Position numbers and translations under genes: made by a program
Notes under the pieces: generated by a model
The model's input: only the letters and a program-made list of their open reading frames with translations
What the model was told of the DNA's origin: nothing
Database searches by the model: none
Shown here: positions 24,353 to 33,014 of the stretch, one piece after another
Layout of the letters: each line of letters starts with the position of its first letter
Numbering within the stretch: position 1 is the first letter of the stretch
Assembly (NCBI GenBank): GCA_965660935.1
Contig: CBFIBR010000011.1
Coordinates: 1-60,771 of the forward strand
DNA from: UBA1172 sp002457135
GTDB taxonomy: Bacteria > Pseudomonadota > Alphaproteobacteria > Puniceispirillales > UBA1172
Reading direction: 5' to 3'
Length of the DNA stretch: 60,771 bases

Positions 24353-25612
24353 TTAAATCACCGCTGCCTCGGCAAAGGGGGTGTTGCCGGTGATCCGGTC
24401 ATAGCTGAACGCGCTCAGGTCAAGTGAGCGGTATTCGCCATAGGTAATCAGCTCCATCACCCCGCGCCCCATGGCCGGGGCCTGCTGCAATCCATGGCCT
24501 GAAAACCCGTTCATGAAGATGAAATTATCCAGCCCTGATGGCGACCCCAGCACGGCGTTGCAGTCAAAGGCATTATAGGCGTAATGCCCGACCCAGGCGT
24601 TGACCACTTTGACCCGCTCAAAGGCAGGGATGCGATGGGCAATCGCGGGCCAGAGCTTTTCTTCCCAGATGCCATCCTCGAAAGAGAAATCATCAGGGTC
24701 CATGGCGCGATCATCCCCCAGGGGCGGGCAGCCCGCCAGATAATAGCCGCCATCACTGCGGACATGCACACCCGACGGGTCAACCGTCAGGGGCAGATCA
24801 CGGTCAAGCGGGGTGGCGGCATCAAAGATAAAGGTATAACGGCGGCGCGGTTCCACCGGCAGGCTGATCCCGGCCATATCGGCGATGATGGATGCCCGTG
24901 GCCCGGCGCAATTCACCACCCGCCCGCAGGTGATGCGCTCACCGGAACGGAGGGTCACTGATTGAACCCGCCCGCCGGATTGCCCGATGCCCGTGACTTC
25001 ATTTTCAATATACTCGGCCCCCAGCGCCCTTGCACGCCGCCCCAGCCAGTGAAACACGGTGCCGCCATCCCAGTAGCCTTCGTCCCTGGTGTTGTGGCTA
25101 CCAGCCCGGATCCCATCGAGGTTCAGGAAGGGGAAACGCCCCGCCAGCGCATCCCGCCCCAGCATCTCGGTCCCTGCCCCGAGCCGGGTTTGCAGGGCAT
25201 GGGCGGAACGCAATGCAGCCTCAGCCTCCGCATCCCCGGCCAGGTAGAGATAGCCGAAATGATGAGCGTGAATCGCGGGGGCGTTGTCATCACCGATACG
25301 GGCCGGAAAATCACGGATAAATTCAGCGGCGAAACGCGATATCCGGATATTCACCTCATTGGAAAATTGCTGCCGCATGCAGGAATTGGTGTGCGCTGTT
25401 GATGATGCCTCATAAGACCCGTCGCGTTCCACCACCAGGATACGGCCATCATAATCCGGGTTATCAGCGAGGAAGAAGGCAAGGGCAGACCCCATCATCG
25501 CCCCGCCGATAATGACCGTATCGTAGCGGCGGTGTTGAGGCGCGGTATCAAAGCGGGCAGGCATGGAGCGGGTTTCCGTCAGGTCAGTTTCGCCATCCCT
25601 ATTGAAAGCCAT
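24353..25612 (-). CDS. FAD-dependent amine/amino acid oxidoreductase (DAO family)
   Basis: The 419-residue protein has the dinucleotide site YDTVIIGGAMMGSALAFFLA, then the acidic end of strand 2 in LVVERDG, a SGHG motif close to the C-terminus (NGFSGHGLQQAPAMGRG), typical of the D-amino acid oxidase/sarcosine oxidase/FOXRED1 group. The block EASSTAHTNSCMRQQFS is where sarcosine oxidase-like proteins bind FAD. The substrate is probably an N-methylated or secondary amine, but this is only a family-level guess. Start ATG at 25612 is preferred to a TTG at 25630; another ATG is at 25564. It is divergent from the FAH gene. Confidence 0.78.
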   Translation of the reverse strand: MAFNRDGETDLTETRSMPARFDTAPQHRRYDTVIIGGAMMGSALAFFLADNPDYDGRILVVERDGSYEASSTAHTNSCMRQQFSNEVNIRISRFAAEFIRDFPARIGDDNAPAIHAHHFGYLYLAGDAEAEAALRSAHALQTRLGAGTEMLGRDALAGRFPFLNLDGIRAGSHNTRDEGYWDGGTVFHWLGRRARALGAEYIENEVTGIGQSGGRVQSVTLRSGERITCGRVVNCAGPRASIIADMAGISLPVEPRRRYTFIFDAATPLDRDLPLTVDPSGVHVRSDGGYYLAGCPPLGDDRAMDPDDFSFEDGIWEEKLWPAIAHRIPAFERVKVVNAWVGHYAYNAFDCNAVLGSPSGLDNFIFMNGFSGHGLQQAPAMGRGVMELITYGEYRSLDLSAFSYDRITGNTPFAEAAVI

Positions 25613-25736
25613 TTCGGCTGAAAAAGCCAAGGCATTGATGGCGGGCCATGAATTTATTTGACGTGATGATTTATCTCCAAAACCGTGGCGGCTTTGCCTA
25701 TGATAAAACCTCCCCTTTATTCCGATGGAGCGCCTG

Positions 25737-26423
25737 ATGACTGATTTCGTGATATCCCCCCCGGCAAGGGCGGTGCTGCCTGTGCGCGGCAGTGATGCTG
25801 TTTTCCCGGTGCGGCGGATTTACTGCATCGGGCGCAATTACGCTGACCACGCGATTGAGATGGGGCATGACCCTGACCGGGAGCCGCCTTTTTTCTTTCA
25901 GAAGAACGCCGATAATATCGACTGTTCGGGTAAATTTCCCTACCCGCCGGAAACAGCCGATGTTCATTTCGAGATGGAAATGGTCGTGGCATTAGGTTCA
26001 GGCGGCCGTGATATTGCCGAGGCTGATGCACTGGCGCATGTCTGGGGCTATGGCATGGGGCTGGACATGACCCGCCGTGACCTCCAGGGCGTGGCCAAGA
26101 AAATGGGCAGGCCATGGGAAATCGGCAAGGCGTTTGAAAAATCCGCGCCAATGAGCGCGCTGATCCCGGCAACGGAAATCGGTCATCCTGATGAGGGGGC
26201 GATCACCCTCAGCGTCAACGGGGTTGAACGCCAGGCTGGTGACCTCAACCAGATGATCTGGAAAGTGCCGGAACAGATCGCCTATCTGTCGCGGTTTTAT
26301 GATATTGCCGCTGGCGATATTATCATGTCCGGCACCCCCGCCGGTGTCGGCCCGGTTGAACGCGGTGATGTGCTGATCGGCAGGGTTGACGGGCTGGGTG
26401 ATTTCACCACCCGCGTCACATGA
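25737..26423 (+). CDS. Fumarylacetoacetate hydrolase family protein
   Basis: The 228-residue protein is a single FAH domain: IYCIGRNYADHAIEMG, PFFFQKNADNI, HFEMEMVVALG (metal-binding Glu-x-Glu), WGYGMGLDMTRRDLQ, WEIGKAFEKSAP and IIMSGTPAGVGPVERGD. The size and motifs fit fumarylpyruvate hydrolase/acylpyruvase-type enzymes that split C-C bonds in diketo acids. GGAG six bases before the ATG at 25737 decides the start over 25725. No other ring-cleavage genes are near, so the physiological substrate is open. Confidence 0.85.
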   Translation: MTDFVISPPARAVLPVRGSDAVFPVRRIYCIGRNYADHAIEMGHDPDREPPFFFQKNADNIDCSGKFPYPPETADVHFEMEMVVALGSGGRDIAEADALAHVWGYGMGLDMTRRDLQGVAKKMGRPWEIGKAFEKSAPMSALIPATEIGHPDEGAITLSVNGVERQAGDLNQMIWKVPEQIAYLSRFYDIAAGDIIMSGTPAGVGPVERGDVLIGRVDGLGDFTTRVT

Positions 26424-26516
26424 CTGGCCCTGTCCGAAATAAAAATCATGACGGTTTAATATTTTTGCAATGTTGAGGCTTTTGTATGGTGTCGTTCTGA
26501 TCCTGGAAGACCATCA

Positions 26517-27179
26517 ATGAAAAAAGAACTCAGCAGCAATGGCCCCCTGATCCATGCGGATTGCCAGATCAGGAACGCCACCTTTGGGGCCTATACCGAA
26601 ATCGGTCAGGGGTCGCGTGTTCTGAACAGCCATATAGATGATTACTCCTATTGCGATCGCTACGCTGATATCGCCAATGCAAGGATCGGCAAATTTGCCA
26701 ATATCGCCAGTTTCAGCCGCATTGGCCCATCCGATCACCCGATGGACCGGGCCAGCCTGCATCATTTTCTCTATCGGTCGGCCAGCTATTTTGAAGGCCG
26801 TGAGGATGACCCCGATTTTTTTGATCATCGCGCCTCCCGGCTGGTCCGGATCGGGCATGATACCTGGATCGGGCATAACGCCATCATCCGGCCTGAAATC
26901 ACTATCGGTGATGGCGCGGTGATCGCCGCCGGTGCCATCGTCACGAAAGACGTTGCGCCTTATATGATTGTCGCCGGTGTTCCGGCATCACCATTGAGGG
27001 AGCGTTTCCCGCCCGCAACAGCCGAACGCCTGATGGCACTGGCATGGTGGGACTGGCCGCATCATAGGCTGGATGCCGCGCTGGATGATTTCCGGCATCT
27101 TGAAATTGAAGCTTTCCTTGAGAAACACGAATCCGGGAAAAATCCGAAGCCGGGAAAGATGAACGCGGTTGTTGAATGA
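26517..27179 (+). CDS. Hexapeptide-repeat transferase of phosphonate metabolism
   Basis: The 220-residue protein shows left-handed beta-helix repeats (TYTEIGQGSRVLNS, CDRYADIANARIGKFANIASF, IGHDTWIGHNAIIRPEITIGDGAVIAAGAIVTKDV), ending VAGVPASPLRERFP, as in XAT acetyltransferases. A subfamily of these is regularly encoded with C-P lyase genes and is called a phosphonate metabolism transferase. It lies 43 bp ahead of phnG and is the first gene of the plus-strand phn run. The acceptor is not known; acetylation of an aminoalkylphosphonate, as PhnO does with another fold, is a possible role. Confidence 0.83.
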   Translation: MKKELSSNGPLIHADCQIRNATFGAYTEIGQGSRVLNSHIDDYSYCDRYADIANARIGKFANIASFSRIGPSDHPMDRASLHHFLYRSASYFEGREDDPDFFDHRASRLVRIGHDTWIGHNAIIRPEITIGDGAVIAAGAIVTKDVAPYMIVAGVPASPLRERFPPATAERLMALAWWDWPHHRLDAALDDFRHLEIEAFLEKHESGKNPKPGKMNAVVE

Positions 27180-27222
27180 TGCAGGCAGGTATAAAATCAG
27201 TTGAGTGTTTGGACGGATAGGA

Positions 27223-27699
27223 ATGGATTCTTTAAGCAACCAGAATGAAGAACGTCACCCCGGTCAATGGTCGCGCCAGCAATGGCTGGGGCTGCTGGCC
27301 CAGTCCGGATCGGATGAGCTGCTTTCCCATTGGCAGCAGCTTGATCTTGACCCCGGCCATCGTGTCCTGAGGGAAGCGGAAATTGGCAGTGTCATGGTCC
27401 GTGGCCGCATTGGCGGTGAGGGCGATGCCTTCAATCTTGGTGAGATGACGGTAACGCGATGTTCGGTTGCGCTTGATGATGGCACGGTCGGCCATGGTTA
27501 TATTCAGGGCCGGTCCCGCAAGGCGGCGATGGTGGTCGCCCTTGCCGATGCGCTGCTCCAGACGGATCAGAAACCGAAACTGGCAGAGGGGCTGCTGCTG
27601 CCCCTGCATGAAATCAGGCAGGCCCGTGAGCTTGAACTTCAGGCCAAGGCCGCGGCCACCAAGGTGGATTTCTTCACGCTGGTGAGGGGGGAGGACTGA
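27223..27699 (+). CDS. phnG: C-P lyase core subunit PhnG
   Basis: The 158-residue protein contains RQQWLGLLAQSG, VMVRGRIGGEGDAFNLGEMTVTRC and GHGYIQGRSRKAAMVVALADAL, the conserved PhnG blocks. PhnG is part of the PhnGHIJ core complex and, with PhnI, helps attach the phosphonate to the ribose of ATP/GTP. ATG at 27223 follows GGATAGGA; the frame is open from a GTG at 27205. It overlaps phnH by one base (TGATG). Confidence 0.93.
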   Translation: MDSLSNQNEERHPGQWSRQQWLGLLAQSGSDELLSHWQQLDLDPGHRVLREAEIGSVMVRGRIGGEGDAFNLGEMTVTRCSVALDDGTVGHGYIQGRSRKAAMVVALADALLQTDQKPKLAEGLLLPLHEIRQARELELQAKAAATKVDFFTLVRGED

Positions 27700-28268
27700 T
27701 GGCTGAAAACTCCCTCGCAGGCGGTTTTGCCGCCCCGGCTGTTAACTCGGCCGTTGCCTTTCGGGGCATCATGATGGCGATGGCTGAACCGGGCCGCATC
27801 ATGCCGGTTTCTGGCGGCATCCCGCCCCGGCCGATGGATAGTGCCGCCGGTGTGCTGGCCCTCACACTATGCGATCCCACCACGCCTGTCGGGCTGATGC
27901 CATCCATGGACCAGCCTGCTATCCGTGAATGGCTGACCTTTCATACCGGCGCGCCGATCATTGCCCCGGGGGAGGCCGAATTCGTCTTTGGCCGATTTGA
28001 TGAGATGGCTGATTTCACCGTCTTCAGGCAGGGCACGTCGGAATACCCTGACCGGTCGGCCACGCTTGTTGCCGCAGTCGCCAGCCTTGAAAATTCGGGT
28101 GCCGTGCTGCGCGGCCCCGGGATCAAGGAAAGTCGCGCCCTGAACCTGCCTGATGTGACCCCGTTTCAGGCCAACGCCGCGCTCTACCCGCTTGGGGTTG
28201 ATGTGGTGATGGTTGCAGGCGGTGATCTCGTGGCTATCCCGCGCAGCACCAGAGTGGAGGTTGAATAA
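27699..28268 (+). CDS. phnH: C-P lyase core subunit PhnH
   Basis: The 189-residue protein matches PhnH by AFRGIMMAMAEPGRI near the N-terminus, LALTLCDPTTPVGL, FTVFRQGTSEYPDRSATLV and GPGIKESRALNLPDV. PhnH is a PLP-transferase-like fold without cofactor that assembles with PhnG, PhnI and PhnJ. It overlaps phnG and touches phnI, in the classical order. Confidence 0.93.
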   Translation: MAENSLAGGFAAPAVNSAVAFRGIMMAMAEPGRIMPVSGGIPPRPMDSAAGVLALTLCDPTTPVGLMPSMDQPAIREWLTFHTGAPIIAPGEAEFVFGRFDEMADFTVFRQGTSEYPDRSATLVAAVASLENSGAVLRGPGIKESRALNLPDVTPFQANAALYPLGVDVVMVAGGDLVAIPRSTRVEVE

Positions 28269-29356
28269 TGTATGTTGCGGTAAAAGGTGGCGAAAAGGCC
28301 ATTGATAATGCCCATCGCTGGCTTGGTGAAATGCGCCGGGGTGATCGCCGTGTCCCTCAACTTGAAACTGCCCAGATCAGTGAGCAGATGACCCTTGCGG
28401 TGTCGCGGGTCATGGCCGAAGGCTCGCTCTATGATGCCGAATTGGCGGCACTGGCGATCAAACAGGCCCGTGGTGACCTGATTGAGGCGATTTTCCTGAT
28501 CCGTGCCTATCGCACCACCCTGCCCCGGTTTGGCTATACCAGCCCGATTGAAACCGCGCGTATGCGGTGCCGCCGCCGCGTTTCCGCAACCTTCAAGGAT
28601 GTACCGGGTGGCCAGATTCTCGGCCCGACCTTTGACTACACCCACCGCCTGCTTGATTTCAAATTGCTTGCCGAATCCGAAGATGAGCAGGCTGAGGAGG
28701 CAATCCCACAGGACAGTGCTGATGTGCCGCATGTGCTGGGCCTGCTTGATCGTGACGGGCTGATCCAGAAAGAACACCGCACCGATGAAGAGCCGGTTGA
28801 CATCACGCGGGAGCCGCTGGAAATGCCCGCCAGCCGCGCTGCCCGCCTGCAGGTTCTGGCGCGGGGTGATGAGGGTTTTATCCTCGGCCTCGGCTATTCG
28901 ACCCAGCGCGGTTATGCCCGCAACCACGCCTTTGTCGGGGAGTTGAGGATCGGTCTTGTCGATGTTGAAATGGAAATCCCGGAGCTGGGATTTGCCATCT
29001 CGCTTGGCGTTATTGAGGTGACGGAATGCGAAACCGTCAACCAGTTCATAGGCTCGAAAACCGAACCGCCTCAATTCACCCGGGGCTATGGGCTGGTGCT
29101 GGGCCAGCAGGAACGCAAATCGATTGCGGTGGCGCTGGTTGACCGGGCGCTTCGCTGGAAGGAACTGGGGGAAGATTTTCTCGGTGCCGCTGCCCAGGAT
29201 GAGGAATTCGTTCTCTACCACGCTGACAATATTCAGGCGACGGGGTTTGTCGAACACATCAAGCTGCCGCATTATGTGGATTTCCAGTCCGAGCTTGAGC
29301 TGGTGCGGATGATCCGCAAGGATGCCGAGGCCGCAAGGGAGAAGGCTGATGACTGA
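28268..29356 (+). CDS. phnI: C-P lyase core subunit PhnI
   Basis: The 362-residue protein starts MYVAVKGGEKAIDNAHRWL and includes QISEQMTLAVSRVMAEGSLYD, YRTTLPRFGY, RRISATFKD-like RRRVSATFKDVPGGQ and FIQHIKLPHYVDF-like VEHIKLPHYVDFQ, all specific for PhnI. It is the nucleosidase subunit that, with PhnG/H/L, forms the ribose-phosphonate 5-triphosphate. A spacer of about 35 residues rich in Glu/Asp (near residues 135-160) follows the FDYTHRLLDFKLL block. The last 8 bp overlap phnJ. Confidence 0.94.
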   Translation: MYVAVKGGEKAIDNAHRWLGEMRRGDRRVPQLETAQISEQMTLAVSRVMAEGSLYDAELAALAIKQARGDLIEAIFLIRAYRTTLPRFGYTSPIETARMRCRRRVSATFKDVPGGQILGPTFDYTHRLLDFKLLAESEDEQAEEAIPQDSADVPHVLGLLDRDGLIQKEHRTDEEPVDITREPLEMPASRAARLQVLARGDEGFILGLGYSTQRGYARNHAFVGELRIGLVDVEMEIPELGFAISLGVIEVTECETVNQFIGSKTEPPQFTRGYGLVLGQQERKSIAVALVDRALRWKELGEDFLGAAAQDEEFVLYHADNIQATGFVEHIKLPHYVDFQSELELVRMIRKDAEAAREKADD

Positions 29357-30239
29357 CCCGTCTGATACTTCCCTTGGTGATACTCCTCCTGAAGGCACGC
29401 ACGATCAGGATTACAATTTCGCCTATCTCGATGAGCAGACCAAAAGGATGATCCGCCGCGCCCTGCTCAAGGGGCTGGCGATCCCGGGGTATCAGGTGCC
29501 TTTTGCCTCCCGCGAGATGCCGATGCCTTACGGCTGGGGGACAGGCGGGGTTCAGGTTACCTCAGCCTGTCTTGTGCCGGATGATTGCATCAAGGTCATT
29601 GATCAGGGGGCTGATGACACCACCAACGCTGTTTCAATCAGGAAGTTTTTTGAACGCACCGCCGGGGTCAGGACAACCGAAAAAACCGGTGAGGCCAGCC
29701 TGATCCAGACCCGTCACCGGATCCCTGAAACGCCGCTGGAGGAAGGCCAGATCCTGGTCTATCAGGTGCCGATCCCTGAACCGCTCCGCTTTCTTGAGCC
29801 GCGCGAAACCGAAACCCGCAAGATGCATGCGCTCGAGGAATACGGGCTGATGCATGTCAAACTCTATGAGGATATTTCAAGCCACGGCCATATTTCCACC
29901 GCCTACGCCTACCCGGTGAGTGTGGAGGAACGCTACGTCATGGACCCGTCGCCGATCCCGAAATTCGACAACCCGAAAATGCATCAATGCCCGGCGGTCC
30001 AGCTGTTTGGTGCCGGGCGTGAGCAACGCATCTATGCCCTGCCGCCCTACACCGATGTGGTCAGCCTCGATTTTGAGGATCACCCTTTTACGCGGTTGCG
30101 CAATGATGGTGTCTGCGGTCTCTGCGGGGCTGATGACACCTATCTGGATGAAGTTATCATGGATGATGAAGGCACCCGCATGTTCGTCTGTTCCGACACC
30201 GATTACTGCGCCACCCGCATTGAGGAGGCAGCGGAATGA
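29349..30239 (+). CDS. phnJ: C-P lyase radical SAM subunit PhnJ
   Basis: The 296-residue protein carries the PhnJ cysteine set near its end: Cys256, Cys259, Cys281 and Cys287 (GVCGLCG and VCSDTDYC). The spacings 3, 22 and 6 equal those of the E. coli cluster ligands and the thiyl-radical Cys. GYQVPFASREMPMPYGWGTGGVQ and KMHALEEYGLMHVKLYE also match. PhnJ uses a 4Fe-4S cluster and S-adenosylmethionine to break the C-P bond, releasing alkane (methane from methylphosphonate). The ATG at 29349 inside the end of phnI is preferred over 29322. It overlaps phnK as ATGA. Confidence 0.95.
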   Translation: MTDPSDTSLGDTPPEGTHDQDYNFAYLDEQTKRMIRRALLKGLAIPGYQVPFASREMPMPYGWGTGGVQVTSACLVPDDCIKVIDQGADDTTNAVSIRKFFERTAGVRTTEKTGEASLIQTRHRIPETPLEEGQILVYQVPIPEPLRFLEPRETETRKMHALEEYGLMHVKLYEDISSHGHISTAYAYPVSVEERYVMDPSPIPKFDNPKMHQCPAVQLFGAGREQRIYALPPYTDVVSLDFEDHPFTRLRNDGVCGLCGADDTYLDEVIMDDEGTRMFVCSDTDYCATRIEEAAE

Positions 30240-31006
30240 ACCCGATCTTTTCCGTCCGTGATATCACCAAATTCTATGGCAACCAGAAGGGATGCGAGGG
30301 GGTCAGTTTCGATCTCTACCCCGGTGAGGTGCTGGGTATCGTTGGTGAGAGCGGGTCCGGCAAATCAACCCTCCTCAACGTGATTTCGGGTCAGCTTGAA
30401 CCCGACCAGGGTGATGTGCTGTTTGATACCAGGCATGCGGGTATGGTCAGCACGACGGCCATGGCCGAACCCGAACGCCGCATGCTGGCGCGCACCGACT
30501 GGGCCTATGTTCACCAGAACCCCCGTGACGGGCTGCGCATGGCGGTGAGTGCGGGCGGCAATATCGGCGAAAGGCTGATGAACATCGGCGCCCGGCATTA
30601 TGGTGATATCCGGGAGACGGCATCAGGCTGGATGGGGCGTGTCGAACTCGATACCGGCCGGATTGATGACCGGCCCTCAACCTTTTCGGGCGGCATGCAG
30701 CAACGGCTTCAGATCGCCCGCAATCTTGTTACCGGCCCGAGGCTGATTTTCATGGATGAACCCACTGGCGGGCTTGATCTGTCGGTTCAGGCCCGCCTGC
30801 TTGACCTGCTCCGCAATCTGGTGCGTGAACTGGGTCTGGCGGTGATTATCGTGACCCACGATCTCGCCGTGGTCAGGATGCTGGCGCATCGCGTTATGGT
30901 GATGCAGCGCGGTCAGGTGGTGGAAAGCGGGCTGGCTGATCAGGTGCTTGATGACCCTCAGCATCCTTATTCCCAGTTGCTTGTTTCCTCAATCCTGCAG
31001 GTGTGA
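30236..31006 (+). CDS. phnK: C-P lyase ABC-type subunit PhnK
   Basis: The 256-residue ATP-binding protein has Walker A GESGSGKST, Q-loop in VHQNPRDGLRM, signature FSGGMQQRLQIARN, Walker B LIFMDEPTGGLD and a switch His (VTHDLAVVRM). HQNPRDGLRM is a PhnK hallmark. PhnK docks as a dimer on the PhnGHIJ core rather than serving a transporter. There are no permease genes in the cluster. Confidence 0.93.
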   Translation: MNPIFSVRDITKFYGNQKGCEGVSFDLYPGEVLGIVGESGSGKSTLLNVISGQLEPDQGDVLFDTRHAGMVSTTAMAEPERRMLARTDWAYVHQNPRDGLRMAVSAGGNIGERLMNIGARHYGDIRETASGWMGRVELDTGRIDDRPSTFSGGMQQRLQIARNLVTGPRLIFMDEPTGGLDLSVQARLLDLLRNLVRELGLAVIIVTHDLAVVRMLAHRVMVMQRGQVVESGLADQVLDDPQHPYSQLLVSSILQV

Positions 31007-31008
31007 CG

Positions 31009-31686
31009 ATGTTTGAAATCAGCGGTCTTTCCAAGGAATTTCATCTTCACCATCAGCAGGCGGCCCGGATCAAGGTGCTTGAAGGAGTCAATTTTTCGGT
31101 GCTTGCCGGGGAATGCGTTGCCCTCACGGGTGAAAGCGGTTCTGGCAAATCAACCGTGATCCGCCTGCTCTATGGCAACTATCTGGCCAATCAGGGGGCG
31201 ATCCGGATTGGCGGGCTGAATGTGGCCGATGCCGAGCCGAGGGAAATCCTCGAGATGCGCCGCATCACCCTTGGTTACGTCAGCCAGTTTCTGCGGGTGC
31301 TGCCCCGGGTGCCGACCCTGTCGGTGGTGGCGGAACCGATGATGAATGCCGGTGCGGGGGAGGCTGAATCCCTCGACAAGGCACGGACACTCCTGACCCG
31401 GTTGCGTATTCCTGAACAGCTCTGGTCACTGTCGCCGCTGACCTTTTCGGGCGGTGAGCAGCAGCGGGTCAATATTGCCCGCGGGTTCATCCATGACTAC
31501 CCGGCCCTGTTGCTGGATGAACCGACAGCCAGCCTTGATGCTGTCAATCGCGCAACCGTGCTGGACCTGATTACCGAGGCCAAGGGGCGAGGGGCCGCGA
31601 TTATCGGGATTTTTCATGATCAGGCGGCGCGTGATGAAGTCTGTGATCGCAGCATTGATATCAGCCAGTTTGCGGCAATGGCCTGA
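31009..31686 (+). CDS. phnL: C-P lyase ABC-type subunit PhnL
   Basis: The 225-residue ATP-binding protein has Walker A GESGSGKST, LGYVSQFLRVLPRVPT in the Q-loop region (typical of PhnL), signature FSGGEQQRVNIARG, Walker B ALLLDEPTASLD and the His in IGIFHDQ. PhnL is required with PhnGHI for the first ligation step. ATG at 31009 comes two bases after the phnK stop; a GTG at 31003 is in frame. Confidence 0.93.
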   Translation: MFEISGLSKEFHLHHQQAARIKVLEGVNFSVLAGECVALTGESGSGKSTVIRLLYGNYLANQGAIRIGGLNVADAEPREILEMRRITLGYVSQFLRVLPRVPTLSVVAEPMMNAGAGEAESLDKARTLLTRLRIPEQLWSLSPLTFSGGEQQRVNIARGFIHDYPALLLDEPTASLDAVNRATVLDLITEAKGRGAAIIGIFHDQAARDEVCDRSIDISQFAAMA

Positions 31687-32210
31687 TGCCGCGCCTGATC
31701 GCCATGCTGGGGCCATCCGGTGCCGGTAAGGACAGCCTGCTCGATTACGCAAGGGCCAGAATGCCCGATCTCTATATCCAGAAGCGTGTCATCACCCGGC
31801 CACCCCATCCTGATAGTGAGGATTATATCTCGGTGGATGATGCCGGGTTTGCCGCCATGGATGCGGCGGGGGAATTCCTGTTCCGGTGGCAGGCGCATGG
31901 TGTCGCTTACGGTATCCCCAGCGCTTGTCTTGATGCCATGGCGGATGGGCGGGTTGCGGTGTTCAACGGGTCACGCTCGGCCTTCCCCCGGATGCGTGAA
32001 GCCCGCCCTGATCTCGAAGGTGTCTGGATTGAGGTGAGCGTTGATATCCTCGCCAGCAGGCTTGCCGAACGTGGCCGTGAAAGCCTTGACGACATCACCA
32101 AAAGGCTCCTCCGTCAGGCCCCGCTGCCGCCGGAGGGGGCCACCGTGATCAGCAATAACGGTGCGCTGGAAGACGCTGGCAACGCGCTGGTTGAATTTCT
32201 CAGCCCGTGA
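31686..32210 (+). CDS. phnN: Ribose 1,5-bisphosphate phosphokinase PhnN
   Basis: The 174-residue protein is a guanylate-kinase-like P-loop enzyme: GPSGAGKDSLLDYAR, KRVITRPPHPDSEDYISV, FRWQAHGVAYGIP and VFNGSRSAFP. PhnN phosphorylates ribose 1,5-bisphosphate to PRPP at the end of the C-P lyase pathway. The start overlaps the phnL stop by one base, and the 3' end overlaps the convergent DUF1045-type gene by 11 bp. Confidence 0.93.
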   Translation: MPRLIAMLGPSGAGKDSLLDYARARMPDLYIQKRVITRPPHPDSEDYISVDDAGFAAMDAAGEFLFRWQAHGVAYGIPSACLDAMADGRVAVFNGSRSAFPRMREARPDLEGVWIEVSVDILASRLAERGRESLDDITKRLLRQAPLPPEGATVISNNGALEDAGNALVEFLSP

Positions 32211-32889
32211 GGGCAAAGCGCCGGATCAAGTGAAAGCGGCCATCGCTGGCTTCACCGGCCAGCGCAACATCGGATACCCTCAGCGGCACCCCGATAATGC
32301 CCTTCAGCGCATCATCAAGCGCTGGCATGAGGGTACTGATAGTGTCATCATCCAGCCTCCCCGACAGGGTCAGGTGAAACCGGAATTCGTCCATGACATA
32401 GGGATAGCCCCATTTCTGCAACAGCACCTCCTGCGCCGGGCTTAGTCCGGCGGCGCGGCGGCGGGCCAGTTCAGCATCATCAGGCAGGGCGCGGAAATCA
32501 TCCATCCCTGCCACCAGGGTTGCGGCCAGATCAGCCATCGCGCCATCATTGCCATCGGTGGTGAGGGCGAGGAAGCCGCCCATCCGGGTCAGGTGCAGGG
32601 GGGCCAGATCAAACGGCGCGATCCGGGCGGTGAGGACCTCGGCGGCGCTCATCAGCGCATCGTCGGTTTTGCCCTGACGCAATCGCATCGGCGGTTTCAG
32701 GGTTCCGTGAAATCCGTATTTCCGGGGAGTGGCGGTGATGGCGGCGATATCCACAGGGCTGAACCCGGGCAGGGCAGGATGCGGCATCGGCAGGGATTGC
32801 AGGGCGCTCCACCCCAGCCATGCCTCCCCGAATTCCGATAGCGGTGTTCCCCCCTGGGGCATATAGAAAAAAGCGTAACGTTGATGCAT
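32200..32889 (-). CDS. DUF1045 phosphonate-operon protein
   Basis: The 229-residue protein reads RYAFFYMPQGGTPLSEFGEAWLGWS, YGFHGTLKPPMRL and FRFHLTLSGRL; the two HxT-like pairs (HGTL and HLTL) are those of 2H phosphodiesterases, and the whole pattern is that of the DUF1045 family found in phn clusters. Some relatives are cyclic ribose phosphate-related hydrolases in proposal only. It is read against the phn run, convergent with phnN and divergent from phnM, so it probably shares the control region of phnM. Confidence 0.85.
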   Translation of the reverse strand: MHQRYAFFYMPQGGTPLSEFGEAWLGWSALQSLPMPHPALPGFSPVDIAAITATPRKYGFHGTLKPPMRLRQGKTDDALMSAAEVLTARIAPFDLAPLHLTRMGGFLALTTDGNDGAMADLAATLVAGMDDFRALPDDAELARRRAAGLSPAQEVLLQKWGYPYVMDEFRFHLTLSGRLDDDTISTLMPALDDALKGIIGVPLRVSDVALAGEASDGRFHLIRRFALTG

Positions 32890-33014
32890 GAATTCAGGCC
32901 CCTGCCATTCGTTCCCGTGCCATTCGGTCTAAATGAAATGTGTCACTTAATTTTCACATTACTTGCTTAAAAGAATTTCCTGTAAATATTATGACCATAA
33001 TTCCCGGATATGAC

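Noticed and set aside
28184..29398. 404-codon minus-strand open frame opposite phnI
   Set aside because: Antisense to phnI over its whole length; phnI motifs are unmistakable.
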